From positions 512,001 through 576,000 of the forward strand of contig CAJHZI010000510.1 in the NCBI GenBank assembly GCA_905160935.1: 64,000 nucleotides of DNA. The letters are read 5' to 3'. Below the pieces are notes generated by a model. That model saw nothing but the letters and a program-made list of their open reading frames with translations. It did not search any database and was not told the DNA's origin. This stretch comes from Enchytraeus crypticus (lineage: Eukaryota > Annelida > Clitellata > Enchytraeida > Enchytraeidae). Below are positions 51,354 through 63,335 of the stretch, in pieces; the first letter of the stretch is position 1; every line of letters starts with the position of its first letter. Position numbers and translations under genes: made by a program.

Positions 51354-54300
51354 ACCTGTGATACAGTATATTTGATATCAGAAGATAGTAATGTAGAATA
51401 CGGAAGTAATCTAGATTTGATTAAATCATTCTATATGGAGGATAAAATTGACAAGCCATCCTCCCAACTAACTTCTGATGTTAAGCCATCGTCTAATATC
51501 GCTAAAATCTCGTCACAATCTCAGGGTCATACAACGACAACATGTGACAACAAAAGAATAGAGGAAAAAATAATTTATGACAAACCTGGTGCTGTTGTTA
51601 CTGCAAGTGATAAAATCCTTAAAATTTCTTCCGAAAATGTTTCATCTCCAGCCTGCAGCGATGGTGCTGATCTCCTCAAAGCAGAAAATGTGTCGGAAAA
51701 CAGAGGTTCCTCTGGAACTGAGAGTAAATACGAGACGGAACCATCCGAGAAATCGGATGAAAATGTCAGCGACGTGTCGGCGAGACGGCAACGTACGGGG
51801 GAAAAACGTCGAAAGAGGAAAATTGGTACAGCCGTACCACTAGTCGCCCTATACAAAAACTCTCAATCTGATAATTCCAGTATTGATTCTAGGGGATCCA
51901 GGAATTTGGATGATTTGGAGGGAGAGGGAGAGAGGAGGGCAGATAGAAGATCGTCTGAGGCGGGGACGAGGAGGCCTTCGAACGCTGGACATCCTCGGCC
52001 GCACGCTGGCAAGAAATCTACTGGCTCAGCTGTGCGCCATCGTACGCGGGCTTCAACGAGCGGGACAACGGTGGTAGCGATGTTGTCGAAAGATGGGTCA
52101 TCGATGCTGCTGGCGCCGCCTGGTGGAGCAAATAGAAGAGTTTCTTGTGCGAAGACTTTGTCGACTCCTGTAGGGCATTGTGAGTGCTAATTTTGTTCTT
52201 GTATTTTATTCAGTTCTCGAGCTCTCTCTAACAACTGGATGATAGTCCATCTGAAAATAGAACATGCATAAGAATTATTTTTAATTCATAAGAGTTTTAA
52301 TTCATAAGAATAACAATAATAAAAATAAGAATAATTTAAGAATTTTAATTCATAAGAATTATTTTATTCAGACACTGGTGGAAGAAATGAAAACGTACCT
52401 CAGGGGTCATATTGTTTGTAAATTAATCATCCCCTGATAAAGATGCTTGGACTTTTGTGACGCAAACGACTTTGTCAATCTATGAAGTACTTTAAGTTGT
52501 AGTTTATTGTAGATATTACTGTGTGCCAAGGATCTGTCATTTCTGTAAAAACTATAGAGAGTAAGAAAGAGAGATAGCGTACTGTAATAATTATTGTAAT
52601 ATAGGTAATATTAAGTATTGTTATTATTATTTTAATTTTATTCTCTGCACGCACACAGCTCTGTCAGTATTGGATGGAAAAGTTCAGAGAAGGACTTCTT
52701 ATCGTATTGCTACAAATAAGCAAAAATCTGGATCAGTGGGCGATGACGAAGATTTGGGATCAAATAAAAGTGGGATTGAGGAGAAATCAAAGTCGGGGGT
52801 TGTGAGAAAGAGTAACATGATTGCAACTGGTGCTTCTAACTCAACAACATCTTCTAGTAAATTGACAGGACAGAAAGACTTAGATGTGTTAGTATGATTT
52901 CTCTGTTTTCATTCAAATCAATCGCTATTAAACACTAAAATGATCTGTTTTAAATATTACACACATAGTGGAAAAATAGCAACTTTTAGCTGAACCTGGA
53001 TTTGAACCCTAAACTCTCAATTCGAATGTTCTCCCAATGTACAGTACGCCTCTCAAGAAACCAATATCTAAAACATTAAACATGAAAGGGTGTTCTATTG
53101 AGGAATTTATTTATACTCACCAGGGGCACTGTACTCAGTGTTACTTCAGATAGACAGAACTGGCTCTTTATATTTATAATAATTAAAGTTTTTACAGTAT
53201 GTTATGTTTTGATTGATTTAAATTTTGAACTTATTGTCTCTGATCTTGAAAGTAATTTTGGGTGTTCTTATTCATTTACACTTTCATCATATCAGTATTT
53301 TTTCTATTATTGGGTAATTCCACGTCAACTGGTCCAATGGTCCCCAGGTGACCATCTCAGATTTACTTGAACTTTACACCCTGTCAGGTAAAATATGTCT
53401 CTAGGCTAGATTTAAAATTTTAATGAAATTGGTTCACCGGTTTTGAAGTTATGACGATTTTGGTGACCCCACCGTTGGTCGAATTTTGTACGAAAATCAA
53501 AATGTGTGTAAAATTTTCTCAACTTTGAAGGGCCACATCTCTGTTAGTTCTTAACCAATGTGTAAGAATCTTTGCCAGTGTACTATATTTGTGGTGTAGA
53601 TGCAGAATATGAAATAATAATAATAATAATAATATAATAATAATAATAATTTACATAATGACTTTGCAAAGATTTCATGCAGTCTGCTTCAACAATTCTT
53701 TTAAGCCGATTGATGACCTCGATTAGCCGGGCGGCGATTCAGCACGTATTGCTTGAATCGTTTTTATCAAACCCCAGGTTCTTTACACCGGGGTAATAAA
53801 AAAAATAAAAAAATAAAAAATAATAATAATATTATAATAATAATAATATTATAATTTTTACTATTAACAACGAAAACTTATACAGCAGTGTCATGGCCGA
53901 AATCAGTGTTCGAGACTACTTTACAGCAATAGTTCGATAATAATAAGCTAAATAAAATTACATTTTGATTTAAGCTAATATCTAAAAATGTCTGCATATG
54001 AGTGTAACTTTATTCTATCAAACTGTACTCATTCTTGTTTTTGTATACCAAATATTTAATAATAATATTCTATTATTATTAAATATTTGGTATAATATTC
54101 TGTGGCTAAGTAGTTTGATTAATTACTATTATTGCATCCATTGTCCATAAGTTGCAACCAGCACCTAAACCTCCTTTCTTTAATTCCCTTTACTTTGGAC
54201 TCATTTTCTGGATTTTGGAATTTGCACTGTTTTTGGACCTTCTTTTTGCTCTCTGGCTTGAATTTGTCTCAGTATTGCTTGATGTTGTCATTGATGACTG

Positions 54301-57300
54301 TAGCACTCTGATTGCTGTTATGTTATGTTATTATTTCGATTTCATTCCTTTCAGATTTGACGGTGCAGACGGTACAGAATCTCCATGCAGTACGATGGTG
54401 CAGTCAGCTCGTTTGCTCTCTCCTGCTGGTCCCAGCTCAAAGTCCATGAGCAAGTCTTTAACAGCGGCTCCAAGTTCAGAGCCGAGACAAGATCTGAAAC
54501 AAGAGCTGCGACAGAGCTCCGAGGGGTCGCTACTCACCACGCAATCCACGGGAGATAGGGGACCGGTTGAACCCCCTCCAGTGTGAGTGCCTGTGGGCTG
54601 ATAGTAACGCTGAAAATAGTATTAAATTCAAAATTTAAAATAAAATGATTTACTTTAAACGATTTTATTTTAAATGATTCTTGGGCAACCCTTTTAAATT
54701 AACATTAGTCTCTATTTTTCTCTTAGTTCGGAGGTTTTACTGTTTAGGGAATTTAAAAAATATTAGTATGTAATATGTAATAATATTAGTAATAATACTA
54801 ATTCTTACTATAATTGCTATGATTACTGTCATATCATTATTACTATTATTATTATTATTATTAATATTATTGTTATTATTATTAGTATTATTAGTATTAT
54901 TGCTATTATTATAGTATTATTATGTAATAAAAGTAAAACTAATTCTTATTATTATGATTACTATCATATTATTATTATTATTATTATTTTTATTATTTTC
55001 TCATGAGAGACTTATATTTGTACAACATCTGTTTAATTAATTTATAAATTCACAATTAAAATTTAACCAAATTTTTGCAATTACCCACAATGTGTTCTTT
55101 AAATAGATTTAGGAGTCATTCAAATAAAATTAAGTTAGTACAATTATGCATTATGATTAAAACCTGGCAGCATTCCATTTATATTGTAGATATAGTGGCA
55201 GAACTTCGTCCAGCCGTAGTGATAGATATATGACTTTTTTATGATTGGCAAATGTAGGTCCTCGTTAACTAGTTTTGTCAAAATTCTCTTCCCACATTCT
55301 TGTTTATAATGATTCATTTGTATCTCTTTGCTGAAATTATTTGCTGTAGTTATATACTTAAGAACTAGATATATCTGCGTACTTATACTTGATGTTATCA
55401 TGTTAAGGGTTCTAGATATCATTATGGATGTTTGTTAAACTATGCAACATTTAAGTTGTTCTGGTAAATATCACTTTATTTTCTGATTTTTAGGACAACG
55501 CCTACAAAGTCGTCGGGCATCAAAAGATTAAGAGAATTATTTTCCGATAAAGTAAGTATCTTATTGCATTCCAGTGCCAACAACAACAACTTGTAGACAG
55601 GCCAGTAGGATGCCATTGTAATAAATGACAACATAGAGCACTAAGAAAAAACATTAATTTAGAGAACTAATTATTGAAAAATTTCCACAAGTAGTAAATG
55701 TAAAACTGACGCAGTTATTCAGCCATTGTAAAAATGAAAATTTTGATTTATTATATCTTATTTCGGACTGCTGTCCCTGTACTTGAGGAACTGCCCGGCC
55801 CTGTAGAACGTTCCCATGCGAGGCTTGCTCGCGTCCGTGGTGGAGCTGAGCCAGGAGGAACAGCGGACCTTTTTCAGACTGTAGCGAGCCTGAACCACCG
55901 AATGGAGAAGTCCATGAACGACCTGGATGACTTCCTTGGACTGCTTGACGGACTAGCTGGGGGAGAAGCGCAGGCCCCTCCTCATGGCTGGGAGAGCCTC
56001 GGCCGTGTCTAGGGGGTAGGGGAGGCGACTCATCAGCATCACGTCCAGAGTGACCCCCAGAGCCCAAATATCCGCGGCAAGGGGGCAGTAGGGCCGTCTT
56101 GCTAATAAATTAATCTCCCTCGCTTAAATTAATCATATCAATATTAATTAATATTAATAAATTAATCATATCAATATTAATTAATATTAATAAATTAATC
56201 ATATCAATATTAATTAATATTAATAAATTAATCATATCAATATTAATTATTATTAATAAATTAATCATATCAATATTAATTATTATTAATAAATTAATCA
56301 TATCAATATTAATTATTATTAATAAATTAATCATATCAATATTAATTAATATTAATAAATTAATCATATCAATATTAATTAATATTAATAAATTAATCAT
56401 ATCAATATTAATTATTATTAATAAATTAATCATATCAATATTAATTATTATTAATAAATTAATCATATCAATATTAATTATTATTAATAAATTAATCATA
56501 TCAATATTAATTATTATTAATAAATTAATCATATCAATATTAATTATTATTAATAAATTAATCATATCAATATTAATTAATATATTAATTAATATATTAA
56601 TATAATTAAATTAATCGTAGTAAATTAATCTCCCTCGCTTTCCATTAACATTTCTCTCATGTCAAACAAAAAATCTAATGAAATGAGATTTAATCTTACA
56701 AAGGTTTGCCTGAAGTTATACAAATGCAGTTATAAGTTATATTATAATGTAATAGTTATAAAGTTACAGATCGTTGCATTTTAAATTATTTAGTAAAATA
56801 TTTTATGCCATTTTGAAGGTGGTAGCCAGCAGGATTAATTAAAAATTGTTGTAAATTTAAAAGAAATTTTGTGATTTCCAGTTGGACATGTTTGTACTAT
56901 TGAAACAAAAGTAAACTCTAACTCAGGACAGTATTTGTATAAGAAATGAAATGGCTTCTCTATCTAGAAGTCCAATTGTAGAAAGTTGTGATGTACTGTA
57001 TAAATTCGAAATTAATGAATTAAATTGTGGTGTTAGTAATGAAAAGGTTAACTTAGGGAACTAAAATTGTGGTAAAGAACATATCTCTCTCACTTTCCAT
57101 TTCACATTTACATTTCTCACATATAAAAATAAGGACTGACAAAATGAATGAGGTTTAGTCTCACAAAGATGTGCCTGAAGTTATAGTAATAAATTTAGCG
57201 GTACAGATCGTCACATTTTAAATTATGTCGTTGAACATTTTGTTAATTTTTTATGCCTCTTTGAAAGTGAATCAGGCATATTAATTATCGAGTATGGTAA

Positions 57301-60300
57301 TTTCTATTAATAGTTGAGGAAATTATTTTGTTCTGTAGACCTCACCAAAGGACGATAGACAATTTAGTCAAACCTCCACTCAATTCGCTTTCGATGCTTC
57401 GCCCCCTTCCTCTCGGCCCCCTGCTTCTGGGAGCAAACCCTCTCCCACCCGGGGCAGTGGCGGTGAGGGGGGCTCCCCCAGCCGAGCCCATTCCCCCCTG
57501 ATCAACGTGTCCCGCCGCACCGCAGTGGGTCTCCACTCCCCTCGTCTTGAAGGAGAAATGAGTCATCATCAGAGGCACCAGCATCGGCGACGGTCCATCC
57601 CGAACGTTCACTCCACCGTCATGCCTCGCATGAGCGACTCCACTCCGGCCTTCGAAGGTCATCTCAACTGTAAGAATACTTTCCTCGATGGAAGACATTC
57701 CACCGACAGGAACTGGAAATCAGTCTACATGATTCTGCGAGGACACTCTCTGCATCTTCACCCGGACCAGACGTCTCTTAAATCCTACGTCTACGATCAT
57801 CCGATCTCCATAAAGCGCGCTCTGGTGGACATAGCGTACGAGTACGTCAAGAGACGTAACGTGTTTCGTGTGACTACGCTCAGCGTGTGCGAGTACCTGC
57901 TGGAGGCACCTGACCAGCAGACCATGCTGCAGTGGATCAAGCAGATCCAGATCCGGAGTGAACCCTCCGAGCACACCAGGCATAGGGACGACGCGTCCAG
58001 AGCTAAGGACGCCACTGGAAAACGTCGATCCAGTTCCTCACATCATCACTCAAGCAAGACTTCTCCGAACAAGCATGCTTCGTACCACGGCGAGCATCGG
58101 AGGCTTTCTTCCGCCGGCACGAATCAACCGTCGAGATCTCCACGCAGGTCTCCAAAATCTTCCGCGAATCCTTCCCCAGGCAGGAGGTTGTCCATTGTAG
58201 AGATTGGATACACCACGAGTTCTGGAAAGTCTCAGAAGTCTCCGATACCGAGTCCTTCGGCGCTTACGCCGCATAAAGAAATGCCGTCAGAGTTTCCCCT
58301 GCTAAGTCCAATAGAGCCCCATCTACCTTCCACTCCTGTAGCCTCCACTCCCACTACAACCTTAGGTTCTTCTTCAAAAACACCCACCACCCCTCTGACT
58401 TCTATTTCTAAGACTTCCACAACTGAATCTAATTCCAGCGAGCCTAAGTCCAAGGATCGCCCTATTTCCACGTGGAAGTCAAAGATGGCTAAAAGACTTA
58501 AGAAGATCAGTGTTCAGCAGCTGCAGCAGCTTCAGCCAGCTGCTAGCAGCAAGCAGTCTGCTGTAGGGGGCAGTTGTTTTGGCATACCTTTAGAAACCTG
58601 CGCTCCGTCCACCACCAACGAGTTTGTGCCGCGCATTGTTGAGATCTGCACACAGTTGGTAGAGTCGAAGGGTCTTCAGAACAAGGGTATCTACCGGGTA
58701 CCTGGTAACTCTGCGGCTATTGCCACTCTCCAGGCGGAGATAGAGAAAGATCCGACCGGACTGAATCTCGACAACAAGAAGTGGAACGACGTTAACGCTG
58801 TCATAAGTCTCCTTAAGATGTTCTTCAGACGTCTACCAGAACCTCTCATAACAGAAGAGCTCTACCCTCAGGTCATCGAGGCCAACAGAGTCACCGACAA
58901 TGTCAAGAGAATGCTCAAACTCAAGCGTCTTCTCAGCGAACTTCCCCCGCACAACTTCGAGACATTCTACTACCTCTCACGTCACCTGCAGAAGGTTGCC
59001 AACCTGGGTCAGACGAACATGATGGACGCGAGGAACCTGGCGATAGTGTTTGGTCCGACGCTGCTGCAGCCGAGGCAGGAGAACATGGTGAGTATGGTGC
59101 AGGAGATGTCTGATCAGTGTAGGGTGGTTGAGAGTGTTATCATCCACTGCGACTGGTTCTTTGGCTCATGGGATGAGGATGTGAATGTCCCGGTGGTTGA
59201 GGGTTCAACTGAGGCTGGAGCCATGACCATCACCGGCATGGATCAACAGCTCCTGGAAAAGGCTAAGCTCATGGAACTCGAGCAAGGTATGTTTCTTGCA
59301 GTTTCCATGTTTCTTAAAATTTCCATGTTTCTTACAATTTATTTAGAGTTTTCACTTGCCAGTGTCTGGCCATTTCCTAATTTGAAAACATTCAATTGTA
59401 TGGCTATCAACAGGTTTACTATAATTGGTAATGTAATAGAATTTTTTATTTATTTCAGACGTAAGTAGACTGGTAAAGCCAAGGTTAACGTCAGTTTCCT
59501 CACTCGAAAGCGATGTCAGTGACGGGCGAGCCCAGGATTTGAACCTGCACCTACTGATCCGCGGTCAAGTATCTTACCGACGCGCCATTGGCTGGAGCCA
59601 GTGGCGAAGTCGGTAAGATACTCGACCCTGCTAGACTATTAGTAGCTAGACTCTGCTATAGCTACTAATTATGGTATTACCGAACAGAGCTATGGCGCTT
59701 TCATGGTAGTCTCTTTTGTATTGTTATTTGTAGGCCTATATCTTACTACATGCATGTTCATATTGTTTGTATAATCTGTGCTGTGGTGAACAAATATAAG
59801 ATACTAAAGTAAGCTCTTAAATTTATTTTCAGCGTAATTTTTAGTTTTTTAACTGCCGCATTAGAATTTTCTACAATATAATTGTGGTCTAATTTGTGCT
59901 TAATGATGTCAATTAAGAAGAGCCCAAAGCCTTGTGACGTCATTTTCATCTGATGAGCAAGTCGAGGGTGGGCACTCTGCTTTGTTATGTTAATTCTTAA
60001 CTATATTAATGAATTAATAAAATTAATTACTTATTACATCAACTATATTAATGAATTAATAATATAATTTATTACTAATTACATTAACAATATTAATGAA
60101 TTAATAAATATAATTAATTACTAATTACATTAACTATACTGATGAATTACTATTATTAATTACTAATTACATCAATTATACTGATTAATTAATATAATTA
60201 ATTACTAATTAAATTAACTATATTAATGAATTAATGTAACTAATTACTAATTACATTAACTATATTAATGAATTAATATAATTAATTACTAATTACATTA

Positions 60301-63300
60301 ACTATATTAATAAATTACTAATAAAAATATTTACTAATTACATTAACTATATTAATGAATTAATATAATCATTTACTAATTACTCGCTGTTTTGCACATG
60401 TTTAGGCTCAGGAGACAAGAAGAAGGCAATGTTGCGACAGTCGTCCCACGACGCTCCCTCAAAACAAGCCAAATCTTCTCAACGCTGGGAGAAATGCACG
60501 AGCGCTTACGCCAGCATAGGAGGTGGGGGTGTTATGAGCCCCCCTGCCACTTCTCGCAGCCCCCCCGCCTCCCTACCCGCCGCCTACAACGAGCGAAACA
60601 TCGACGAGGAGGTTCGACTGCGTGGAGAAATCGATCAGGCTCGCAGTCGTAGCGGCTCTGAGAAATCTACGCCGAGATCCCGCGCCAAGTCGATGCCGCC
60701 CAAAGCTCCGCTCTCATTGGACGCCGCTGACGGCATGGTCAGAGAACCTCTGGACCAATCGAAAGACGAGCTGGTTCATTCAAACGGTGTTCAGAAGTCG
60801 TCGCTTGTTCCAACGGAAGCAAAGAATCCCGAGAAGTCTGATGCGACGATTAAGACGACTGATGTAAAAGACGGTGACTTGGGGAAGTCTGAAGTACCCA
60901 GCAGTCTGACTACAGGTGCTTCTGATGACGTCAAGAAGGAGCTGATGAAGAAGGATGGAGCTGTACCGCCGAGTGGTGAACTGGTGTTCGATGAAGGCGG
61001 AGGTCGTCTGACCAAACATCGAGGTCATCGACATCGTTTGAGTAGAGCACGGAGCTCAGAGCACAGAGACCCGGCTTCAACTTCTCGCCTCACCGTCTCT
61101 TCGATCTACACCGGCCGAAAGCACCGACACCACAGCCGCAAAGACGCCAAGCCTGTGGGAAACGAGCGGCTGCTTACCCCGCCGGACATCAGTCGTGGGT
61201 CTAGACGGCACGATGATAACAAGGCTGACGGTAGCACCGTACGAGGAATTTCACCGGCAGCGCCTGAAGCCCGTGCTCTGATGCTGAGAAGAAGCTGGAG
61301 AAGTAGCGGGTCCAAGGATTCGCAATCTGAGGTGCAGTCACCCAAACAGCTTACCTCTTCCTCCAACCAGTCCAGTTCTTCGGTGGGACCGTTGGCTCAG
61401 CCGTTAACCACCGTAGCCAAGGCCAGTACCCTACCAGCAGGTGAGACATTGAAATCAGCTCCTCCCACTTCGAGCAAAGCCACGCCCCCCATCAAACAGC
61501 AGCCAGTGAAGAGAGCTGTGGCAACCCTAACCACGCCCATCAGAGCTTCATCGCCGGGTCTGTCTCCGCGCAGTATTCCTACTCAGAGGCGGGGTTCAGC
61601 CCCAAGACCTTCCTCCCTGGCGCAAACCTCCAGCAGTGGCCCTGCCAGTGGGCTGGCAGGTCACGCAGCGATATCTGGGTCATTTGATAGCGTGCGCGAC
61701 ATAAAGCGCAGTGATAAGACGAGAGATAAAGCCGCGGGGTCTAAACAGGCGGGTGCCAGCAAATCTGAAGCCACTAAACTCTCGCCCAGAACTGCGTCAT
61801 CGCAGGATAAGGTATCGCCACCTGGGACAGGAAGCCCGAGAAGAACTCTGAGGTCCGGATCAGATGCCACTGCGCTCAGAGCGATCAAGACCAGTGGATT
61901 GGGAAGGACTGACAGAGCTACTATGGCGAATCCCTCCAAAGAGGTTGCTGGGAAGAAGAGCGTTGGGGAACAGACGAGGGTGAGCCAAGTTACCGGAACG
62001 CTGGCCGGTAAAGGTTTAGTGAAAGGTAAAGATCTGGGTAAAACGAAATCTTCCGATGCTTCAGCAGGTGATGTGAAGTCAGGCCAGACAGTGTCCTCAA
62101 AGTCTGAAGACGTTGCGACGACTCTTTCGACTGATGATTCAACGAGACTGGATGAGACGCCTCTTTCCGATGTGGTAACTGATGGTGCTGATGAGGGTGG
62201 TGTGGAAGCTCGTGGAAGTGGTAGAGCTGTGGAAGATGAAGGAACACTGGAGAATGTTCAGTTGTCTGGTAGAAGCCATGTTGCTGGAGTGAGCCAAACC
62301 TTTAGCCAGACTCCTGACAGCAGTCAAACGTCTGAAAGCAGTCAAACCTTCGAAAGCGGCCAAACATCTGAGAGTATCCATACGTCCGAAGGCAATCAGA
62401 CCTCGGAGAGCAGTCAGTCCAACAACAGTCCTCAGTTGTCTGTGGATAACAAAGAAGCTAGTCAGGATTCCGTGGCCTCTCTGTCCGGGATAGCTTCACA
62501 GCGCTCAGAAGATTTACCCAAGTCTGATCCTCCCTGCAGACCCACTCATCTCGCCACTTTGGAACAACTGGCTAGTTACCGAAAGACTTCCAGTCAGTTC
62601 AAAGTGAGAGACAAATCGAAGGGCGATACGACAAAACATTCTAAGATTAAAACAAGCGATAGTAAGGCTTCAGAGGATACGGGCAAGAGATTGATCGATT
62701 CAGCAAAATCTGTGAACATATCCAGTTCAGAACCCAGTCTGGTTTCAGCGTCCCAGGTCGCAGTGTCGAGTGAGGTCAGACAAGAACCTGCAGTGGATAA
62801 GCCTTGCTCTTCCTCTGCACAGAGAGGTTCCTCAACAGTCACCCAGCCCACCCCCTCCACTTTACTCAGCGTCCTCTCGTGGGACTCCTTCATCTCTCCA
62901 CGTCACCGGTCCAGCGTCCATGACAACGTCGAGAACTTCCATAACATTCACAAGTCTGACACTTGTCTCTCGTACAATCTCGAACGTCACGAACAAATTA
63001 GCAGTTCCGTCAAACTGCATTCTGATTGGCTGCCCTGTGAACAGGTTCGACCAATCAGAAGAAGCCTGAGCGCTCCTTTGTTAGACACGGCCACCACGCA
63101 GTCGCCGTTGATTGGACGGGACGTGCTGTCGCCTGCCTGGTCGGACAGCGGCAGGAGGAAGCCTTGCAGGCGCTCGTCACAGGGTGGGCGGAGACGTCAG
63201 AGACAGCTGCTGCTGGGGGGAGTATGTTACGACAACGCTCTGGAGGTTTTTGAACGTGGTAACACTGGAGAAAATAGACATGATTTATCACGGGTTGAGC

Positions 63301-63335
63301 GTGTGCATAGAGTGACGTACGAGTCTTCAGTGTAA
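51354..63335 (+). CDS. ARHGAP21: ARHGAP21/23-type Rho GTPase-activating protein with PH and RhoGAP domains (5' end not located)
   Basis: Six plus-strand exons agree in phase: 51354-52179, 52659-52887, 54355-54582, 55494-55551, 57339-59286 and 60406-63335 (2072 codons after the first visible acceptor). Exon 5 encodes a PH domain at about residues 551-652 (AFEGHLNCKNTFL to MLQWIKQIQ), then a RhoGAP domain at about 860-1056. The latter has the arginine finger in GIYRVPGN (codon at 58695), FFRRLPEPL and NLAIVFGPTLL. This PH-linker-RhoGAP order and sequence is that of ARHGAP21/23 (RhoGAP19D in flies), which inactivate Rho/Cdc42 at Golgi and cell junctions. The last exon is ~970 residues of Ser/Thr/Lys-rich disorder ending at TAA 63333. 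The N-terminal PDZ domain usual for this family is not in the 1 kb before 51354. Upstream exons may lie beyond C7orf25, leaving that gene nested in an ARHGAP intron, or PDZ may be absent. Choice between ARHGAP21 and 23 is arbitrary, since one invertebrate gene corresponds to both. Confidence 0.88.
53330..53595. repeat. Unclassified block, possibly an interspersed repeat
   Basis: GGTAATTCCACGTCAACTGG, CGGTTTTGAAGTTATGACGA, GGGCCACATCTCTGTTAG. More ordered and GC-richer than the surrounding intron and followed by an AAT tail, as if a mobile element. No second copy in the window. Confidence 0.35.
53600..53950. repeat. (AAT)n runs flanking short repeat pieces
   Basis: Includes CAGTGTCATGGCCGAAATCA and GAGACTACTTTACAGCAAT, which recur near 63370 (CTGTGTCATGGCCGATGTCC, GAGACCGCTTTAC). 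Probably another dispersed family with an AAT tail. Confidence 0.55.
54140..54335 (+). mobile_element. Family C repeat, nearly complete
   Basis: CACCTAAACCTCCTTTCTTT, GGAATTTGCACTGTTTTTGG, GATGACTGTAGCACTCTGAT, ending about 20 bp before an ARHGAP acceptor (54355). Confidence 0.8.
54830..55000. repeat. (ATT)n simple repeat
   Basis: Interrupted ATT/TTATTA run in an ARHGAP intron. Confidence 0.9.
55573..55655 (-). mobile_element. Family C fragment
   Basis: CAACAACAACAACTTGTAGA, AAATGACAACATAGAGCACT. Confidence 0.5.
55758..56096 (-). pseudogene. Truncated Ser/Thr protein kinase fragment (TSSK/CAMK-like), antisense in an ARHGAP intron
   Basis: The minus strand encodes RPYCPLAADIWALGVTLDV then MLMSRLPYPLDTAEAL, which is kinase subdomain IX (DxWxLGVxLxxML) and the following region. 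After an in-frame TAG at 55953-55955 the same frame continues with VKQSKEVIQVVHGLL and RYSLKKVRCSSWLSS, resembling the kinase C-lobe end (R....I..H.W), to a stop at 55758. Subdomains I-VIII, including the ATP-binding Lys and HRD/DFG motifs, are absent; the copy breaks off at an AT-rich 33 bp satellite. The block is much more GC-rich than its surroundings. The style of the sequence recalls testis-specific kinases (TSSK), which are often intronless, so a decayed retrocopy is my best guess. An AG at the left boundary (TTATTAG) could also be a splice acceptor. Confidence 0.6.
56110..56595. repeat. 33 bp AT-rich satellite, about 14 units
   Basis: AATAAATTAATCATATCAAT+ATTAATTATTATT. Bounds the kinase fragment. 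The 151-codon frame is an artefact of a period divisible by three. Confidence 0.95.
56615..57265. repeat. Diverged ~230 bp direct duplication
   Basis: CTCGCTTTCCATTAACATTT...TTGCCTGAAGTTAT...GTTACAGATCGTTGCATTTT (56625-56800) matches CTCACTTTCCATTTCACATT...GTGCCTGAAGTTAT...GGTACAGATCGTCACATTTT (57090-57260). Confidence 0.75.
59463..59632 (-). mobile_element. SINE family B copy with a head-to-head partial copy
   Basis: Full reverse copy (GACTGGTAAAGCCAAGGTTA, CCAGGATTTGAACCTGCACC) to GCCATTGGCTGGAGCC, followed at once by a sense 5' end (GAGCCAGTGGCGAAGTCGGT, AAGATACTCGACC) that breaks off. Confidence 0.88.
59995..60392. repeat. ~45 bp AT-rich satellite
   Basis: About nine units of TTACTAATTACATTAACTAT+ATTAATGAATTAATATAA. 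In the last ARHGAP intron, ending about 15-20 bp before the acceptor at 60406. Confidence 0.9.

Noticed and set aside
56110-56565. Frame of NIDMINLLIII repeats
   Set aside because: AT-rich 33 bp satellite in an intron.
61106-62893. Antisense frames in the last ARHGAP exon
   Set aside because: Shadows of a 970-codon sense frame in phase with the conserved RhoGAP exon.
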